A program made the position numbers and the translations under genes. Of a stretch of DNA of 64,000 nt, positions 1 to 9,950 are shown piece by piece. The first letter of the stretch is position 1, and each line of letters begins with the position of its first letter. A model generated the notes under the pieces. It worked only from the letters and a program-made list of their open reading frames with translations. It searched no databases and had not been told where the DNA came from. The DNA lies in contig CAVQVT010000012.1 of the NCBI GenBank assembly GCA_963717255.1, positions 1-64,000 on the forward strand, in the 5' to 3' direction. The DNA is from CAIYQJ01 sp963717255 (lineage in GTDB: Bacteria; Chloroflexota; Limnocylindria; Limnocylindrales; CSP1-4).

Positions 1-1434
1 CTCCTCGAAGATCTTACGAAAACGCTCTTCACTTTCCCTGAGAGTTTCCTCTGCAGATTTCCGTTCAGTAATATCCCTGCAAATAGACTGGAAATACTTG
101 ATCCCCTCAATTTCGACTTTACGGGCACTAATTTCAACAGGCATTAGGGTGCCATCTTCCCTGATATGGACAGTTTCATAAGTTGCATATCCTTTTTCAT
201 CAAGAATCCTGCTCTCATTTTCCAGTTCCTTGACTGCTCCGGGAGCCCGTATTTTTAAAAGGCTCATCCCTATAAGTTCATCCCTGTCGCGCTGATAAGC
301 TTCGCATGCCCTGTCATTGACGTCAATAATGACCATGTTCCTGTCGGTAAGGAATATTATGTCATTTGCATATTTCAGTATATAGTCGAAATGCTTTCTT
401 AAAGCCTGATGATCAAGCTCGGTCTCATACTTTTCACGATAAAATCTTGCATTTTCATTCCATTCGAGGATCCCAAGCAGGAGACCGATAGTCAGAATGA
501 AGAGGATTATTATGATAATTATCATTGTCATCTGCTCATTGAGAGCATAAAGACCTCATTAAGGTTAACCTTCGCTACCATATACCATGGAGTTCCAGGA
601 ACCTTCCTCATGGCGGCAAGAACAGATGCCCCCCTGTAATCTACACCATCAGTTGTCCCTTCAATACCCCTGACAGCCATTGCTTCCGGGAGTTTCTCCT
701 CTGATACTGATTTTCTAAGCTCCAGCTCAGAATTCATTTTAAACCTTAGTTCACTCAGGTATAAAATCTCGTCACCTTCCTGCCTGACAAGAAACGATTC
801 AGTAGTTATTCCGGGTACCGGCCAGACCTGAACCAATGGATAAAGATCTCTTCAGGATCGATCCTGATGACCAGTAGGCCAAATGCTGATGAGTCCTTTT
901 GCCAGGTATTGATAAGAGGTACAACAAGATCAAGATGTATATAACGAATATTGCCGGCCTTTTGAAGGTAGTAAGTATTCCTGACTCAAGGTTAAGCAAC
1001 TCAGGAAAAATGAGCTTCAGGTGATCTCCGATCACAGCGTCCTGGCCAGGATAATATCCCCTGACCAAACCAGTTGAATCAATAAGAAGGACATTTTTGT
1101 ATTCGGGACTTCCGGTGACGGATTTCAGACTTGTCCTGATACCAGAACGGAGATCTGGATTATCCTCGCCATGTAAATACTCGTATAATAGTTTTATGAA
1201 AGGTGTATTCTCCCCTATCAGGACTGCATCGCCTAACCTTTCATTCCGCCATTGGGCTATCTGGCTTACCTTAAGGTCAGCAATAGCAGAAAGCTCAAGA
1301 TTCTTATCCTTCAACAGCCTGGCTTTCTGGCTTTTATAATAAAAGTACCCCAGCAAGATACTGCTTGCCGAAATAATTATGAAAAGAACTATTAATAACC
1401 ACGGTGTGGCTGGTCTTTGCCTGTGCGAAATCAT
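1..1434 (-). CDS. PAS-domain membrane sensor (likely histidine kinase), broken and cut by the window edge
   Basis: The N-terminus begins at 1434 with a short basic stretch and a hydrophobic segment (LLIVLFIIISASSILLG), then an extracytoplasmic sensor region with a wrapped reading frame through about 560. A second membrane segment follows near 490-540 and a PAS domain near 100-400, ending in the typical CRDITERK PAS/PAC sequence and a second PAS start at the edge. The kinase domain would lie beyond base 1. The reading frame changes near 980, 835 and 540. The conserved sense on both sides suggests sequencing indels, not decay. Low GC and protein style fit Bacteroidota. Ligand unknown. Confidence 0.7.
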
Positions 1435-1518
1435 TCCTGTTCGCCTTTAAAATCAATTAAATTTTATAAATCCTTTCACAATCGAGTTTTCAAAATAATA
1501 AATTGCTCCAATATTAAG

Positions 1519-2471
1519 TCAATCCTCACTTTTTATAAGATCAGGCCGGGATTCGTTCTTCTTTATTATAACCGAGGCAACAATTGAAACAAGAAGGACT
1601 GTAACAATTATTAACAGTGATAAAAATATCGGTATTTCAAAATGAAAATAGGATGCAAGCATTTTAAGGCCTACGAATGAAAGCACAATTGCCAGACCTA
1701 CTTTCAGATATCTGAATAGTCCCATTATTCCGGAAACGGCAAAATACAGGGAACGTAACCCGAGTATAGCAAAGATGTTCGGGTGTAAACAATGAATGTA
1801 TCCTGGCTGATAGCAAGCACTGCGGGAATACTGCGACGGCAAAGACCAGGCCTGTTGATTCAATAACCAGCAGTACAAGAAATAAAGGGGTTGCATAAAT
1901 TTTAGTATTCTGTCTTATGAACAGAGAGTCTCCGTGCAGAGTCTCCGAAACCGGAAGAAACTTCCTGAATAACCTGACAAGGCCATTTTTTTCAGGGTCG
2001 ACTGATATTTCCTCCTTCTGAGAAAGCATTTTAATACCGGAATACAGTAGAAAACCGCCAAACAAAATGATAATCCAATGGAATCTGTTTATTAAAGCAA
2101 CCCCGGCAAAAATAAAGATTCCCCTCATGATCAATGCTCCAAGTATCCCCCAGAAAAGTATTTTATGCTGGTATTGCGATTTGACAGAAAAGTAGGAGAA
2201 GACCAGAATAAAGACAAAAATATTGTCTATGCTTAACGAATACTCGATAACATACCCTGTTAAAAATTCAAGCGTCTTGGTCTTGCCAAATTGGAGAAAG
2301 ACAAGAATACTGAAAATTAAAGCGATTGTTATCCAGACACCGCTCCAGACAAGCGCTTCCTTTAATGTTATCTTGTGAGCTTTCTTTTTATTAAAAACCC
2401 CGAGGTCAAGAATAAGTACTGTAATAATTATAGCATTAAAAAACAATCCAGAACAAGACACCTGTTTTCAT
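1519..2471 (-). CDS. TerC/Alx family integral membrane protein
   Basis: TerC-family proteins are multi-pass membrane proteins linked to metal (Mn) export and tellurite resistance. Visible hallmarks: LILDLGVFN and ITLKEAL near the N-terminus, a YVIEYSLSIDNIFVF helix with conserved acidic residues, and IFAILGLRSLYFAVSG in the second half. I place the start at the ATG at 2471 (MKTGVLFWIVF), which joins the family N-terminus once one extra T near 2440 is ignored. Two missing bases near 1780-1830 shift the frame around the FAVDSIPAVLAIS-like helix. Divergent from the peptidase gene. Probably intact in the real genome. Confidence 0.85.
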
Positions 2472-2488
2472 AAATTCACAATAACCTG

Positions 2489-2496
2489 CAAAGCTA
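2489..2496 (-). promoter_or_regulatory. Bacteroidota -7 box upstream of terC
   Basis: On the minus strand this reads TAGCTTTG, an exact match to the Bacteroidota -7 consensus TAnnTTTG, 17 bases before the terC ATG. I do not see a good -33 TTG at the usual spacing, so the call rests on the -7 box and position. Confidence 0.45.
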
Positions 2497-2628
2497 AAAA
2501 ATAATTCATTCCTTTTACCTTAATATACCACGGTCAAAAACAGATCTGCTACTCCGGCCCGCCAGATTGATTTTACACTTTTCCGGAAAACTTTCCTACA
2601 TTTAACGCTAAAATCCAAAAATAAATCT

Positions 2629-4261
2629 ATGACTAGGCAAAAAATCATAAACCTGAGCATCGCATTATCAATGTTGCTAATTCCATATCTTTCATTCTCC
2701 CAACAAAACGTCTCAGGTATTGATATGATCAACTCTGAGGACCTTGAGACATATGTTTCTTTTTTGGCATCGCCTTCAATGAAAGGAAGATCAAACGGGG
2801 GACCTGAACTTGAAATAACAGTTAATTTTCTGGCCTCACTAACAAGGCTGATGGGACTTAAGCCTCCCAATGGAACAAGCTATCTTCAGCCTTATTCAGT
2901 AATGAAGCAATCAATCGATCCGAAAGAATCTGCGATTAAGGTGTTCGGTTCAGGCATGGATTCTGTTCAGTTAACAACATCGATGCTGCAAATTTATCCA
3001 GTCGGAGCTTATGATTTTGAAATTGAAGGAGAGGTTGTATTTGCAGGTTATGGCATCAAAGCTGATAAATACAAATACAACGATCTTGAAAATATCGAGT
3101 CAAAAGGCAGGATCCTTCTTTTGATGAACAAGATCTCCCCTCTCTGACGATGGCACTAGTTTTCTTTTTTGAAGAACCTGTCTGGAGGTCGCTTATGAGC
3201 ATTCAGGCAAAGTTCACGAACCTGATGTACTCAGGAGCAAGAGCAATTCTGATCGTCCCAGATCCAAAATCAGGATTTACGTCAATTGGACAAGCAGTAT
3301 CCCGGAATTGCAAATGAAATGGGATCACTAAAATATCTTAAAGGGTCAAGACCTTTTATGATTGATATTCCAGGAATGCCACGAATCATTTTAATCCAGA
3401 GGTCTGTTGCTGATGAAATACTAAAGGGAACAGGGCATACTCTTGATGAACTGCAGAAGGGAATTGATCGAAGCTAAAATCTCAATCCTTCCTTATTTCC
3501 GGGAAGAGATTCAAAATACCAGGGAGAATCTAAAACAGAAGAGCTTATCCTTCATAATGTTGCAGCATGGATCGAAGGGAGTGATCCACAGCTTAAAAAA
3601 GAAATAGTCGTTTTCTCAGGTGATGCCAATCATCTGGGAGGATCAGGAGAAATGTTATATCCTGGAGCAAAGCGATAATGCCTCCGGATGTGCCGGAGTC
3701 CTGGAAATTCCCAGGCGTTCCAGAGTCTTGAGAAAAAACCTCTGAGGTCGCTTCTTTCCTGTGGGTCACAGGTGAAGAAATAGGACTGTTTGGTTCCCAA
3801 TCCTATGTCAACAATCCACTTTTCCCTCTGGAGAATACAGTTGGTGGATCTTAATATGGATATGATAGGAAGGGTCAAGGGTATACCTAACTCCACCTCT
3901 GATCACCCATGACAGGAGAAACAGGTGTTTTTGTCATAACCGGCAATCAGAGTAAGGAACTGGTTGCGATTGCAAAAGAGGTTGACAAAAATTCACCTAT
4001 TGATATCGATTACAGCCTGAGCGGACGGTCCATTATCTTAAACTCTTTTCAAGAAGCGACCATTACAATTTTGTAAAAAAGGACATCCAGGTTCTATTCT
4101 TTACAACCAGATTGCATTCAGATTATGATGAGCCAGGGATACTCCCGATAAATAGATTATGACAAAATGGAACTTGTTGTCAAGGCAATATATGAATTGG
4201 CTATAGGGTAGCGAATCAAAGATCCCGGATGGTCGTTGACAATCCTTACAGCAAATGGTAA
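2629..4261 (+). CDS. M28 family metallopeptidase (secreted), frame broken by indels
   Basis: Starts with a signal peptide (IALSMLLIPYLSFSQQ). An M28-type N-terminal region with SFLASPSMKGR and a PA-like insert (GEVVFAGYGI) follows. The catalytic zinc region is visible in shifted frames near 3590-3900: a HLGG segment, GADDNASGCAGVLE, VTGEEIGLFGS and NMDMIGRV. The tail ends at a TAA at 4259-4261. At least five frame changes occur (near 3145, 3290, 3475, 3660 and 3730). Family members cleave N-terminal residues from peptides with two Zn ions held by His, Asp and Glu. The gene converges on folC 14 bases away. Confidence 0.8.
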
Positions 4262-4275
4262 ACCTGCTGGGCAAT

Positions 4276-5565
4276 TTAAAGTGTTTTTAAAGCATCGGCT
4301 ACGACAAAAGTACTGCCTCCGAAGAAAATATATCGTTTTCAGATGCATTGGCATACGCCGATCTTACTGCTGATACCACATCGGGATAGGATGAACCTTT
4401 CAGGTTCCAGTGAGCAGCCTCAGCCATCAGGACCTCTCATCAAGTGCCCTGGGAACAGAAGCCCTTGTGAAATAATAGGTTGCCGATGCCGGGAAAAGAA
4501 CAGGACTGAATTCCGGTCCTTGTCGCTGACAAATCCCAGAACAATGTTGAATCTATCCTTTTCAATCCTCCAACTAACTTATCACATACTCCAGTCCTTC
4601 TTTATTATGTCCTGTATCACAAACAACCAGAGGCTTCCCTTCCAATGATCTGCCACCGGCCCGATAGCCGGGTATTGGTGACCACTTTCCGGATTCCGTC
4701 CAAAATATCTCTACTGCATTTACTAAAATTCCCTTCATAACATGGAAAACCTGAAAAACAGCCTGAATGTCTTTGCCTGATATCATCCCCCAAGGTGAAT
4801 TACTCCATTTAATGTTCCATTGGAAAATTTATCCATTACGGTAAATTTTCTTTTCCCGGTCAGGTAATCGATCTCATCAAGCTTCCAGGAGAAATTCTGA
4901 TCAGCAAAGAAGGTTTCCAATTTTTCTCAGGGCTTTTTCAATAAATATATTCCTTGTTCCTTCCTGGGTTTCACTTATTACAACCGGTACTGTGCTTTAT
5001 TATACCGGCTTTTTCAAGTGCTATCTTTTCAATTGTATCTCCAAGCAGATCCATATGATCATGACCTATATTTGTAATGACTGAAAGCACCGGATTAATG
5101 ATATTTGTTGAGTCGAGTCTTCCGCCAAGTCCAACCTCAATAACTGCAAAATCAACTCCATTTCGGCAAAATAATAAAACGCCATAGCTACTGACATTTC
5201 AAAAAATGATGGTTTAAGAGATTTCAATAATTGCTTTATGGTTTTTGACAAATGTTATTACAGCACTTTTTGAAATCATTTTGCCATTAACCCTAATCCT
5301 TTCCCAGAAATCCTTCAGATGCGGGGATGTATAAAGACCGGTTTTGTAGCCAGCTTCCTGAAGGACTGATGCAATCATATGAGAAACAGATCCTTTGCCA
5401 TTGGTCCCGGCAACATGAATTGTCCGGTAATCCCTGATGCGGATTTCCAAGATAATTGTCAAGTGCATATGAATTTTGAAGATCGTTCTTATATGCAGCC
5501 TTCCCTATCCTGTGATAAGCCGGAAGCTGGTTGTAAAGGAAATCTAGCGTTTGATTATAGTTCAT
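4276..5565 (-). CDS. folC: Folylpolyglutamate/dihydrofolate synthase, frame broken by indels
   Basis: Mur-ligase fold enzyme that adds glutamate to folates. The start at 5565 (MNYNQTLDFLYNQLPAY) is the family N-terminus. In shifted frames one reads the P-loop TIHVAGTNGKGSVSHM, then GLYTSPHL, and near the end FPASATYYFTRASVPRALDE and IFFGGSTFVVADAL. The stop is at 4276-4278. Multiple indels (for example near 5430, 5220 and 4990) interrupt the frame, and the middle section (4800-5050) is the least clear. Every conserved block is present and in order. Confidence 0.85.
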
Positions 5566-5678
5566 TTAGGTAACTTCTGTATCAACTTTAATTAGTCTTG
5601 GGCACTCACGCACTTCAGACACTTCCATCTACAAATTAACATACTTTCAACACATAACAATGTATTCTTAATTTTAGT

Positions 5679-5686
5679 TATTTTTG
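5679..5686 (+). promoter_or_regulatory. Bacteroidota -7 box upstream of phoH
   Basis: TATTTTTG matches TAnnTTTG exactly, in the 179-base divergent spacer between folC and phoH. It predicts a leader of about 55 bases for phoH. No convincing -33 element seen. Confidence 0.45.
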
Positions 5687-5744
5687 CCGGATATTAGCTG
5701 AACTGGCTAAATAATTATAGTATTTGATTATAAATTACTTAACG

Positions 5745-6565
5745 ATGAAGAAAAAACATAATAAAAAACTTTTTATTATTGATACAAATGTTTTACTTCA
5801 CGATTATAAATGCATTTACAATTTCGAGGAAAATGATGTAATCATTCCTATAGTTGTTCTTGAGGAGCTTGATAAATTCAAGAGAGGCAACGATCTTATT
5901 AATTTTCATGCGCGGGAATTTACAAGTGAACTGGACAAACTTTCAGGTGATATGCTACTGACTGCAAATATCCCACTTGGAGAAAATCTGGGGAACCTTC
6001 ATATTGAAACCGGAAAGGATTTCTCTGAAAAAGTGAACCAGTCATTTCCTGAAAGAACGCCTGACCACCGTATCCTTGCAATAGCTGAGTATGTATGCAC
6101 CTCAAACAAGGACAAAACTGTCGTTCTTATTACAAAGGATATTAACCTCAGGATGAAGGCAAAATCGCTTGGGATCATGGCACAGGACTATCAGAACGAT
6201 AAGGTTGCAAACATTGATGATCTGTACAAAGGGATAAGGTACTTGAAGGAGTTGACCACACACTGATAAGTAAGCTCTATGAGGTCCCTGAAGGAGTAAA
6301 TGCAGATGAATTTAAAATTGATCCGGAGCTGAAGGGGCATCAATTCTTCATCATGAAGAACAACGGAGTCCAGCGCCCTTGCCCACTATAATCCTGCGAA
6401 CAAGCTTCTGAACAGGGTGATCAAACAGACTACATACGGTATTGATCCGCGGAATGCAGAACAGACTTTTGCAATTGATGCTCTTTTAAATCCCGATATA
6501 CAGCTGGTTTCCCTGACAGGTAAGGCTGGCACCGGAAAGACCCTTCTTGCTCTTGCCGCTGCCCT
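5745..6565 (+). CDS. PIN-PhoH ATPase (YlaK/PhoH2 type), truncated at the chimera junction
   Basis: The N-terminal PIN nuclease domain shows LFIIDTNVLLHD, VVLEELDKFK and VVLITKDINLRMKAKSLG with the expected acidic residues. After an indel near 6265 the linker continues, and the PhoH ATPase begins with RNAEQTFAIDALLNPDIQLV and Walker A GKAGTGKT near 6520-6540. The protein should continue for about 200 more residues. Instead the sequence becomes high-GC, unrelated DNA after ALAAALQQ. Start at the ATG at 5745 (MKKKHNKK). Proteins of this type pair an RNA-cutting PIN domain with an RNA helicase-like PhoH motor. Confidence 0.85.
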
Positions 6566-6580
6566 CCAACAGCATGCTCC
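6555..6580. other. Junction between Bacteroidota-like and high-GC DNA
   Basis: Within about 25 bases, composition changes from roughly 40% GC to over 70% GC, and the phoH reading frame loses its homology in the middle of its ATPase domain. Upstream genes are all Bacteroidota-like and downstream genes all high-GC. There is no attachment site, repeat or integrase, which points to a chimeric assembly or chimeric read. Confidence 0.85.
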
Positions 6581-6824
6581 TGGCGCACCGCCTGGGCGCC
6601 GACGAGCGAGCCTGGCCGTCCCTCGAGGACCGCCTGGCCTCCGACCTCGGCATGGCGGACGCGGTGCGGGACCCGTGGCTTCGCGCCGTGACGGCAAGCG
6701 CCGCCACCGCGACCATCCCGGTCCTGCTCGGCGCGCACAGCCTCGTGGGACCCGGTCTGGACCTCCTGTTCCGCGCGCCTCCCGTCGGCCCCGGGCCGGC
6801 CGCGCCGGGGGCCTCGTCCGATGA
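6570..6824 (+). CDS. C-terminal fragment of an unrecognised protein
   Basis: From about 6569 a frame with GC at nearly every third codon position encodes MLLAHRLGADERAWPSLED..., cut at its 5' end by the junction. I do not recognise the family. The frame stays open past the next gene's start. A stop overlapping the next ATG (ATGA at 6821-6824) exists in another frame, so a small indel probably hides the true end. Confidence 0.4.
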   Translation, partial: QHAPGAPPGRRRASLAVPRGPPGLRPRHGGRGAGPVASRRDGKRRHRDHPGPARRAQPRGTRSGPPVPRASRRPRAGRAGGLVR

Positions 6825-8019
6825 GCGACGTCCTCGCCGCTCGCCTTCGCGACGAGATCCGCTACGGAGGCCCCATCACGTTCGCGCGCTTCATGGAGGT
6901 CGCGCTCACCGACCCGCAGCACGGGTACTACACGCGTGGTGCGCCACGGCCTGCCCGGGAGGGCGACTTCCTCACCGCTCCGGAGATGGACCCGGTCTTC
7001 GGCCTCGTCGTCGCGCGCCAGGTCGACGACTGCTGGCGGCTCCTCGGACGGCCCGACCCGTTCGTCCTCCGCGAGCACGGCGCCGGATCCGGGGCGCTCG
7101 CGGCGGCCATCATCGACGGCCTCCGCGCCGACGGCTCGGGCCTCGTCGCGGCCGGGCCGGGCGGGACCGCCCCCCTCCGGTACGAGCCGGTCGAGATCGA
7201 CCCCGGGCCCGTCTGCGGCGTACCTCGCGTCGCACGGCTCGCCGGCATCGCGCCGGAGGTGACGGTCGCTGCGTCCCCGACCGAGGGGGCCGCCGCATGA
7301 CCGGCCTCGTCCTCGCCAACGAGCTCGTCGACGCGCTCCCGGTCCACCGCGTGGTCGGGCGCGCGCAGGCCAGGGATCGGCGAGATCCTCGTCGGCTGGG
7401 AGGACGACCCCGCGGCGCCGCTGGGCGGGCGGTTCACGGACGTCGTCGCGGAGCCCGTCGACCCCGGCGCTGGCGGCACGCCTCGCACGGCGAGGGGATC
7501 GTCCTCGCGGAGGGGCAGCACGGCCGAGGTCCGGCTCGACGACGCGGACTGGATGGCCGGGAGTCGCGCGCGACCTGGAGCGCGGCTACGTCCTGGTGAT
7601 CGACTACGGGGCTCCCGCCGCCGAGCTCTACGACCCCGCGCGCCGCCCGGCCGGCACGCTGCTCGCGTACGCGGGCCATCGCGCGCTCGACGACGTGTAC
7701 GCGGACCCGGGGACCGCGACATCACCGCACACGTGGACGTGACCGCGCTCGAGCGCGCCGCCGCCGCATCCGGCCTCGAGGTGCTCGGCCGCACGACTCG
7801 CAGGCGGACTTCCTCCTCGCGTGCGGGCTCGAGGAGGTGTTCGGGCGGCTGCGGGCCGATCCGTCGCTCACGCCCGAGCGATACCTGACGCTCCGGTCGG
7901 CCGTCCGACGGCTCCTCGACCCGCGCCTGCTCGGCGGCTTCTTCGTCCTGGCGCTGGGCCGCGCGCTGCCGCCGGAGGCCCGTCGGATCCGGGGCATCGC
8001 TGGAGCCGAGGACCGCTGA
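6821..8019 (+). CDS. MidA/NDUFAF7 family SAM-dependent methyltransferase (COG1565), several indels
   Basis: Reads MSDVLAARLRDEIRYGGPIT, then FARFMEVALTDPQHGYYTRG, GDFLTAPEMDPVFG, the SAM loop EHGAGSGALAAAII, the family signature LANELVDALPVHRV, and later VLVIDYG and LLAYAGHRALDD. It ends with a clean frame from ADFLLACGLEEVFG to the stop at 8019. About 399 codons, normal for MidA. The frame changes near 7215, 7370, 7480, 7590, 7715 and 7800. The mitochondrial member NDUFAF7 dimethylates an arginine of the 49-kDa complex I subunit and is needed for assembly. Its place just upstream of the nuo operon fits the same job on NuoD (inference). Confidence 0.8.
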
Positions 8020-8022
8020 CCG

Positions 8023-8036
8023 GGCCCCCGGGGGCC
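8023..8036. terminator. GC palindrome after the methyltransferase gene
   Basis: GGCCCCCGGGGGCC is a perfect 14-base palindrome 3 bases after the methyltransferase stop. There is no T-run, so termination activity is only possible, not shown. Confidence 0.25.
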
Positions 8037-8102
8037 GCTCGACCGTGCGCCGGCGGAGCCCCCGGATCGCGTCCCCGTGCACCCTCGCCGGAGCTCGCGC
8101 AT

Positions 8103-8175
8103 GGGCCGTCCGGGGGCTTCGCGGGCCGTCCGGCGGGCTTCGCCGGGCCGTCCGGCGCGGTCGCGGGGGCCGTCC
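8103..8175 (+). repeat. Short tandem repeat (GGGCCGTCC at 20-22-base period)
   Basis: Four copies of GGGCCGTCC start at 8103, 8123, 8145 and 8167. The first three are followed by related sequence (CGG..CTTCGC-like). The array sits 40 bases before the -10 box of nuoA in a 280-base spacer with no credible gene. Confidence 0.6.
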
Positions 8176-8214
8176 CACCCCCCAACGCGGGAGGTCGTTC
8201 TTGCTACACTGCCG

Positions 8215-8220
8215 GGGCGG
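8215..8220 (+). promoter_or_regulatory. Candidate -10 box of the nuo operon
   Basis: TACACT, the hexamer seen before several other genes in this genome, 79 bases before nuoA. The leader ends in a Shine-Dalgarno-like GAGGAG at 8291-8296. No clear -35 hexamer. Confidence 0.45.
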
Positions 8221-8299
8221 GTGGCCGGCCTGCGGGTCGGCCGCGACGCGCATCGGATGACAGTCCGTCGGGCCGCGTGACGCGGCCGCGCGAGGAGCG

Positions 8300-8656
8300 A
8301 TGACCGAGCTCTGGTACGTCGTCGGGTTCGCCGTCGTAGGCGTCGCCTTCGTCTTCCTGGTGATCGGCCTGTCGTGGCTCATCACGCACAGGAACCGGGG
8401 TGACGAGCACAAGGGCCGGCCCTACGAATCCGGCATCGACACCTTCGGCGACACGTGGGGCCGGTTCGGCATCTCGTACTACATCTACGCGCTGCTCTTC
8501 GTCGCGTTCGACATCGAGATCGTCTTCATCTACCTGTGGGCGCTCGTCTTCCGCGACCTGCTGCTCGGCGGGTTCGTCGCGATGCTCGTCTTCGTCCTCA
8601 TCCTGCTCGTGGGCCTCGGCTACGCATGGCGCAAGGGCGTCCTGTCGTGGCGGTGA
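8300..8656 (+). CDS. nuoA: NADH-quinone oxidoreductase subunit A
   Basis: 118 aa, three membrane helices. Membrane subunit at the junction of the peripheral and proton-pumping arms of complex I. Conserved NuoA features: YESGIDTFGDTWGRFGISYY and the charged helix FVAFDIEIVFIYLWAL with its Asp/Glu. Normal length. First gene of the operon, preceded by GAGGAG. Its TGA overlaps the GTG of nuoB. Confidence 0.96.
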   Translation: MTELWYVVGFAVVGVAFVFLVIGLSWLITHRNRGDEHKGRPYESGIDTFGDTWGRFGISYYIYALLFVAFDIEIVFIYLWALVFRDLLLGGFVAMLVFVLILLVGLGYAWRKGVLSWR

Positions 8657-9394
8657 CCGGTCCCGGCCCGGCCGTGGACCCGGCCATCGGCGGCGATGCC
8701 GCGGACGGCGCCACGCTGCCGGTCCCCGGCGACCGGCACGGACGTGGACGTCCCCATCGTCGTCTCCAACCAGCTCTGGACCCCGGCCAGCCCGGCCGCC
8801 TACCCGCCGGGCGCCAGGGGCATCAACGAGGACATCGAGCATCTGCGCGACCTGGAGGCGTCCGGGATCCTCCAGCGGGACAACGGCCGCTGGGCCGCCG
8901 CGCTGGAGGTCGTCCCCACCACCGCCGACTACATCCTCGACCTCATCCGCGCCAACAGCCTCTGGCCGCTCCTGTCGGGCCTCGCGTGCTGCGCCATCGA
9001 GATGATGTCCACCGCCACGAGCCGCAACGACATGGACCGCTGGGGGATGTTCCCGTTCCGCGCGAGCCCGCGCCAGGCGGACGTCCTCATCGTCGCCGGC
9101 ACCCTCACGACCAAGATGGCCGAGCCGCTCGTCCGCCTCTGGGAGGAGATGCCCGAGCCCAAGTGGTGCCTGGCGATGGGCGACTGCACCTGCTCCGGCG
9201 GCCGGTACAAGCGGAGCTACTCCACCGTCCAGGGGATCGACCGCGTCCTCCCCGTGGACGTGTACGTGCCCGGGTGCCCGCCGCGTCCCGAGGGCCTCAT
9301 CTACGGGATGATGAAGCTCCAGAAGATCGTGGTGGACCGCCGCGGGCACTGGCCGGAGCGGCGGACCGGACCCACGGTCCCGGCGGGCGTGTAG
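8653..9394 (+). CDS. nuoB: NADH-quinone oxidoreductase subunit B (N2 cluster), one indel
   Basis: Carries the terminal [4Fe-4S] cluster N2 that reduces quinone. Cluster ligands are visible: the tandem cysteines in SGLACCAIEMM, the cysteine of GDCTCSGG and that of PGCPPRPEG. GDCTC has an extra cysteine where Ala is usual. The core starts at VPIVVSNQLW. I place the start at GTG 8653 (GTGA overlap with nuoA) because removing one C from CCCC at 8724-8727 joins that frame to the core, giving 246 aa. The alternative is the ATG at 8696 with no indel. Confidence 0.93.
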
Positions 9395-9396
9395 CG

Positions 9397-9948
9397 ATGG
9401 ACCGAGCGCTCCGCACCCGTCTCGAGCGCCGCTTCGGCGAGCGCCTCCTGGGCCCGGTCGCCCAGCGGCACGACGAGACCGAGATCCGCCTCGCGGTGTC
9501 GGACGTCACGGACGTCGTGGGCGCTCTCCGCGACGAGCCCGACCTCCACTTCGCGCTCCTGGCCGACCTCGCCGGCGTGGACACCGGCACGCACATGCAG
9601 GTCGTCTATCACCTCTGGAGCGAGACGAGCGAGGACTGGCTCCGCGTCGTCGTGGACGGCCTGGACCGGGAGGCGCCGCGCTGCCCCTCGGTGACCTTCC
9701 TGTGGAAGGGCGCCGAGTGGATGGAGCGCGAGGCGTACGACATGTTCGGGATCGTCTTCGAGGGCAACCGCGATGTGCGCCGGATCTACATGCCCGCCGC
9801 GTACGCCAGCTTCCCGCTCCGGAAGGACTTCCACCTGCCGGACGACGCCTCCCGGTCCCCGGGCAGGGGCGTCCGGCCGATGGAGGAGACCCTGCCGCCG
9901 CGCGACGCCACCGCTGCCACGAACCTCCGCCGGGCGCAGGCGGGCTGA
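9397..9948 (+). CDS. nuoC: NADH-quinone oxidoreductase subunit C
   Basis: 183 aa, matching the 30-kDa subunit. Contains HFALLADLAGVD, YHLWS, and the signature EREAYDMFGIVFEGN followed by RRIYMP and FPLRKDF. Structural subunit of the Q module that holds NuoD. Starts 2 bases after the nuoB stop. Confidence 0.96.
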   Translation: MDRALRTRLERRFGERLLGPVAQRHDETEIRLAVSDVTDVVGALRDEPDLHFALLADLAGVDTGTHMQVVYHLWSETSEDWLRVVVDGLDREAPRCPSVTFLWKGAEWMEREAYDMFGIVFEGNRDVRRIYMPAAYASFPLRKDFHLPDDASRSPGRGVRPMEETLPPRDATAATNLRRAQAG

Positions 9949-9950
9949 CG

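Noticed and set aside
2629..5565. Peptidase and folC as true pseudogenes
   Set aside because: All conserved blocks are present in order and the interruptions are single-base shifts, like those in essential genes such as nuoD, so sequencing error is more likely.
6555..6580. Horizontal transfer or prophage boundary
   Set aside because: No integrase, tRNA or direct repeat; the switch cuts phoH inside a catalytic domain and composition stays high-GC for the remaining 57 kb.
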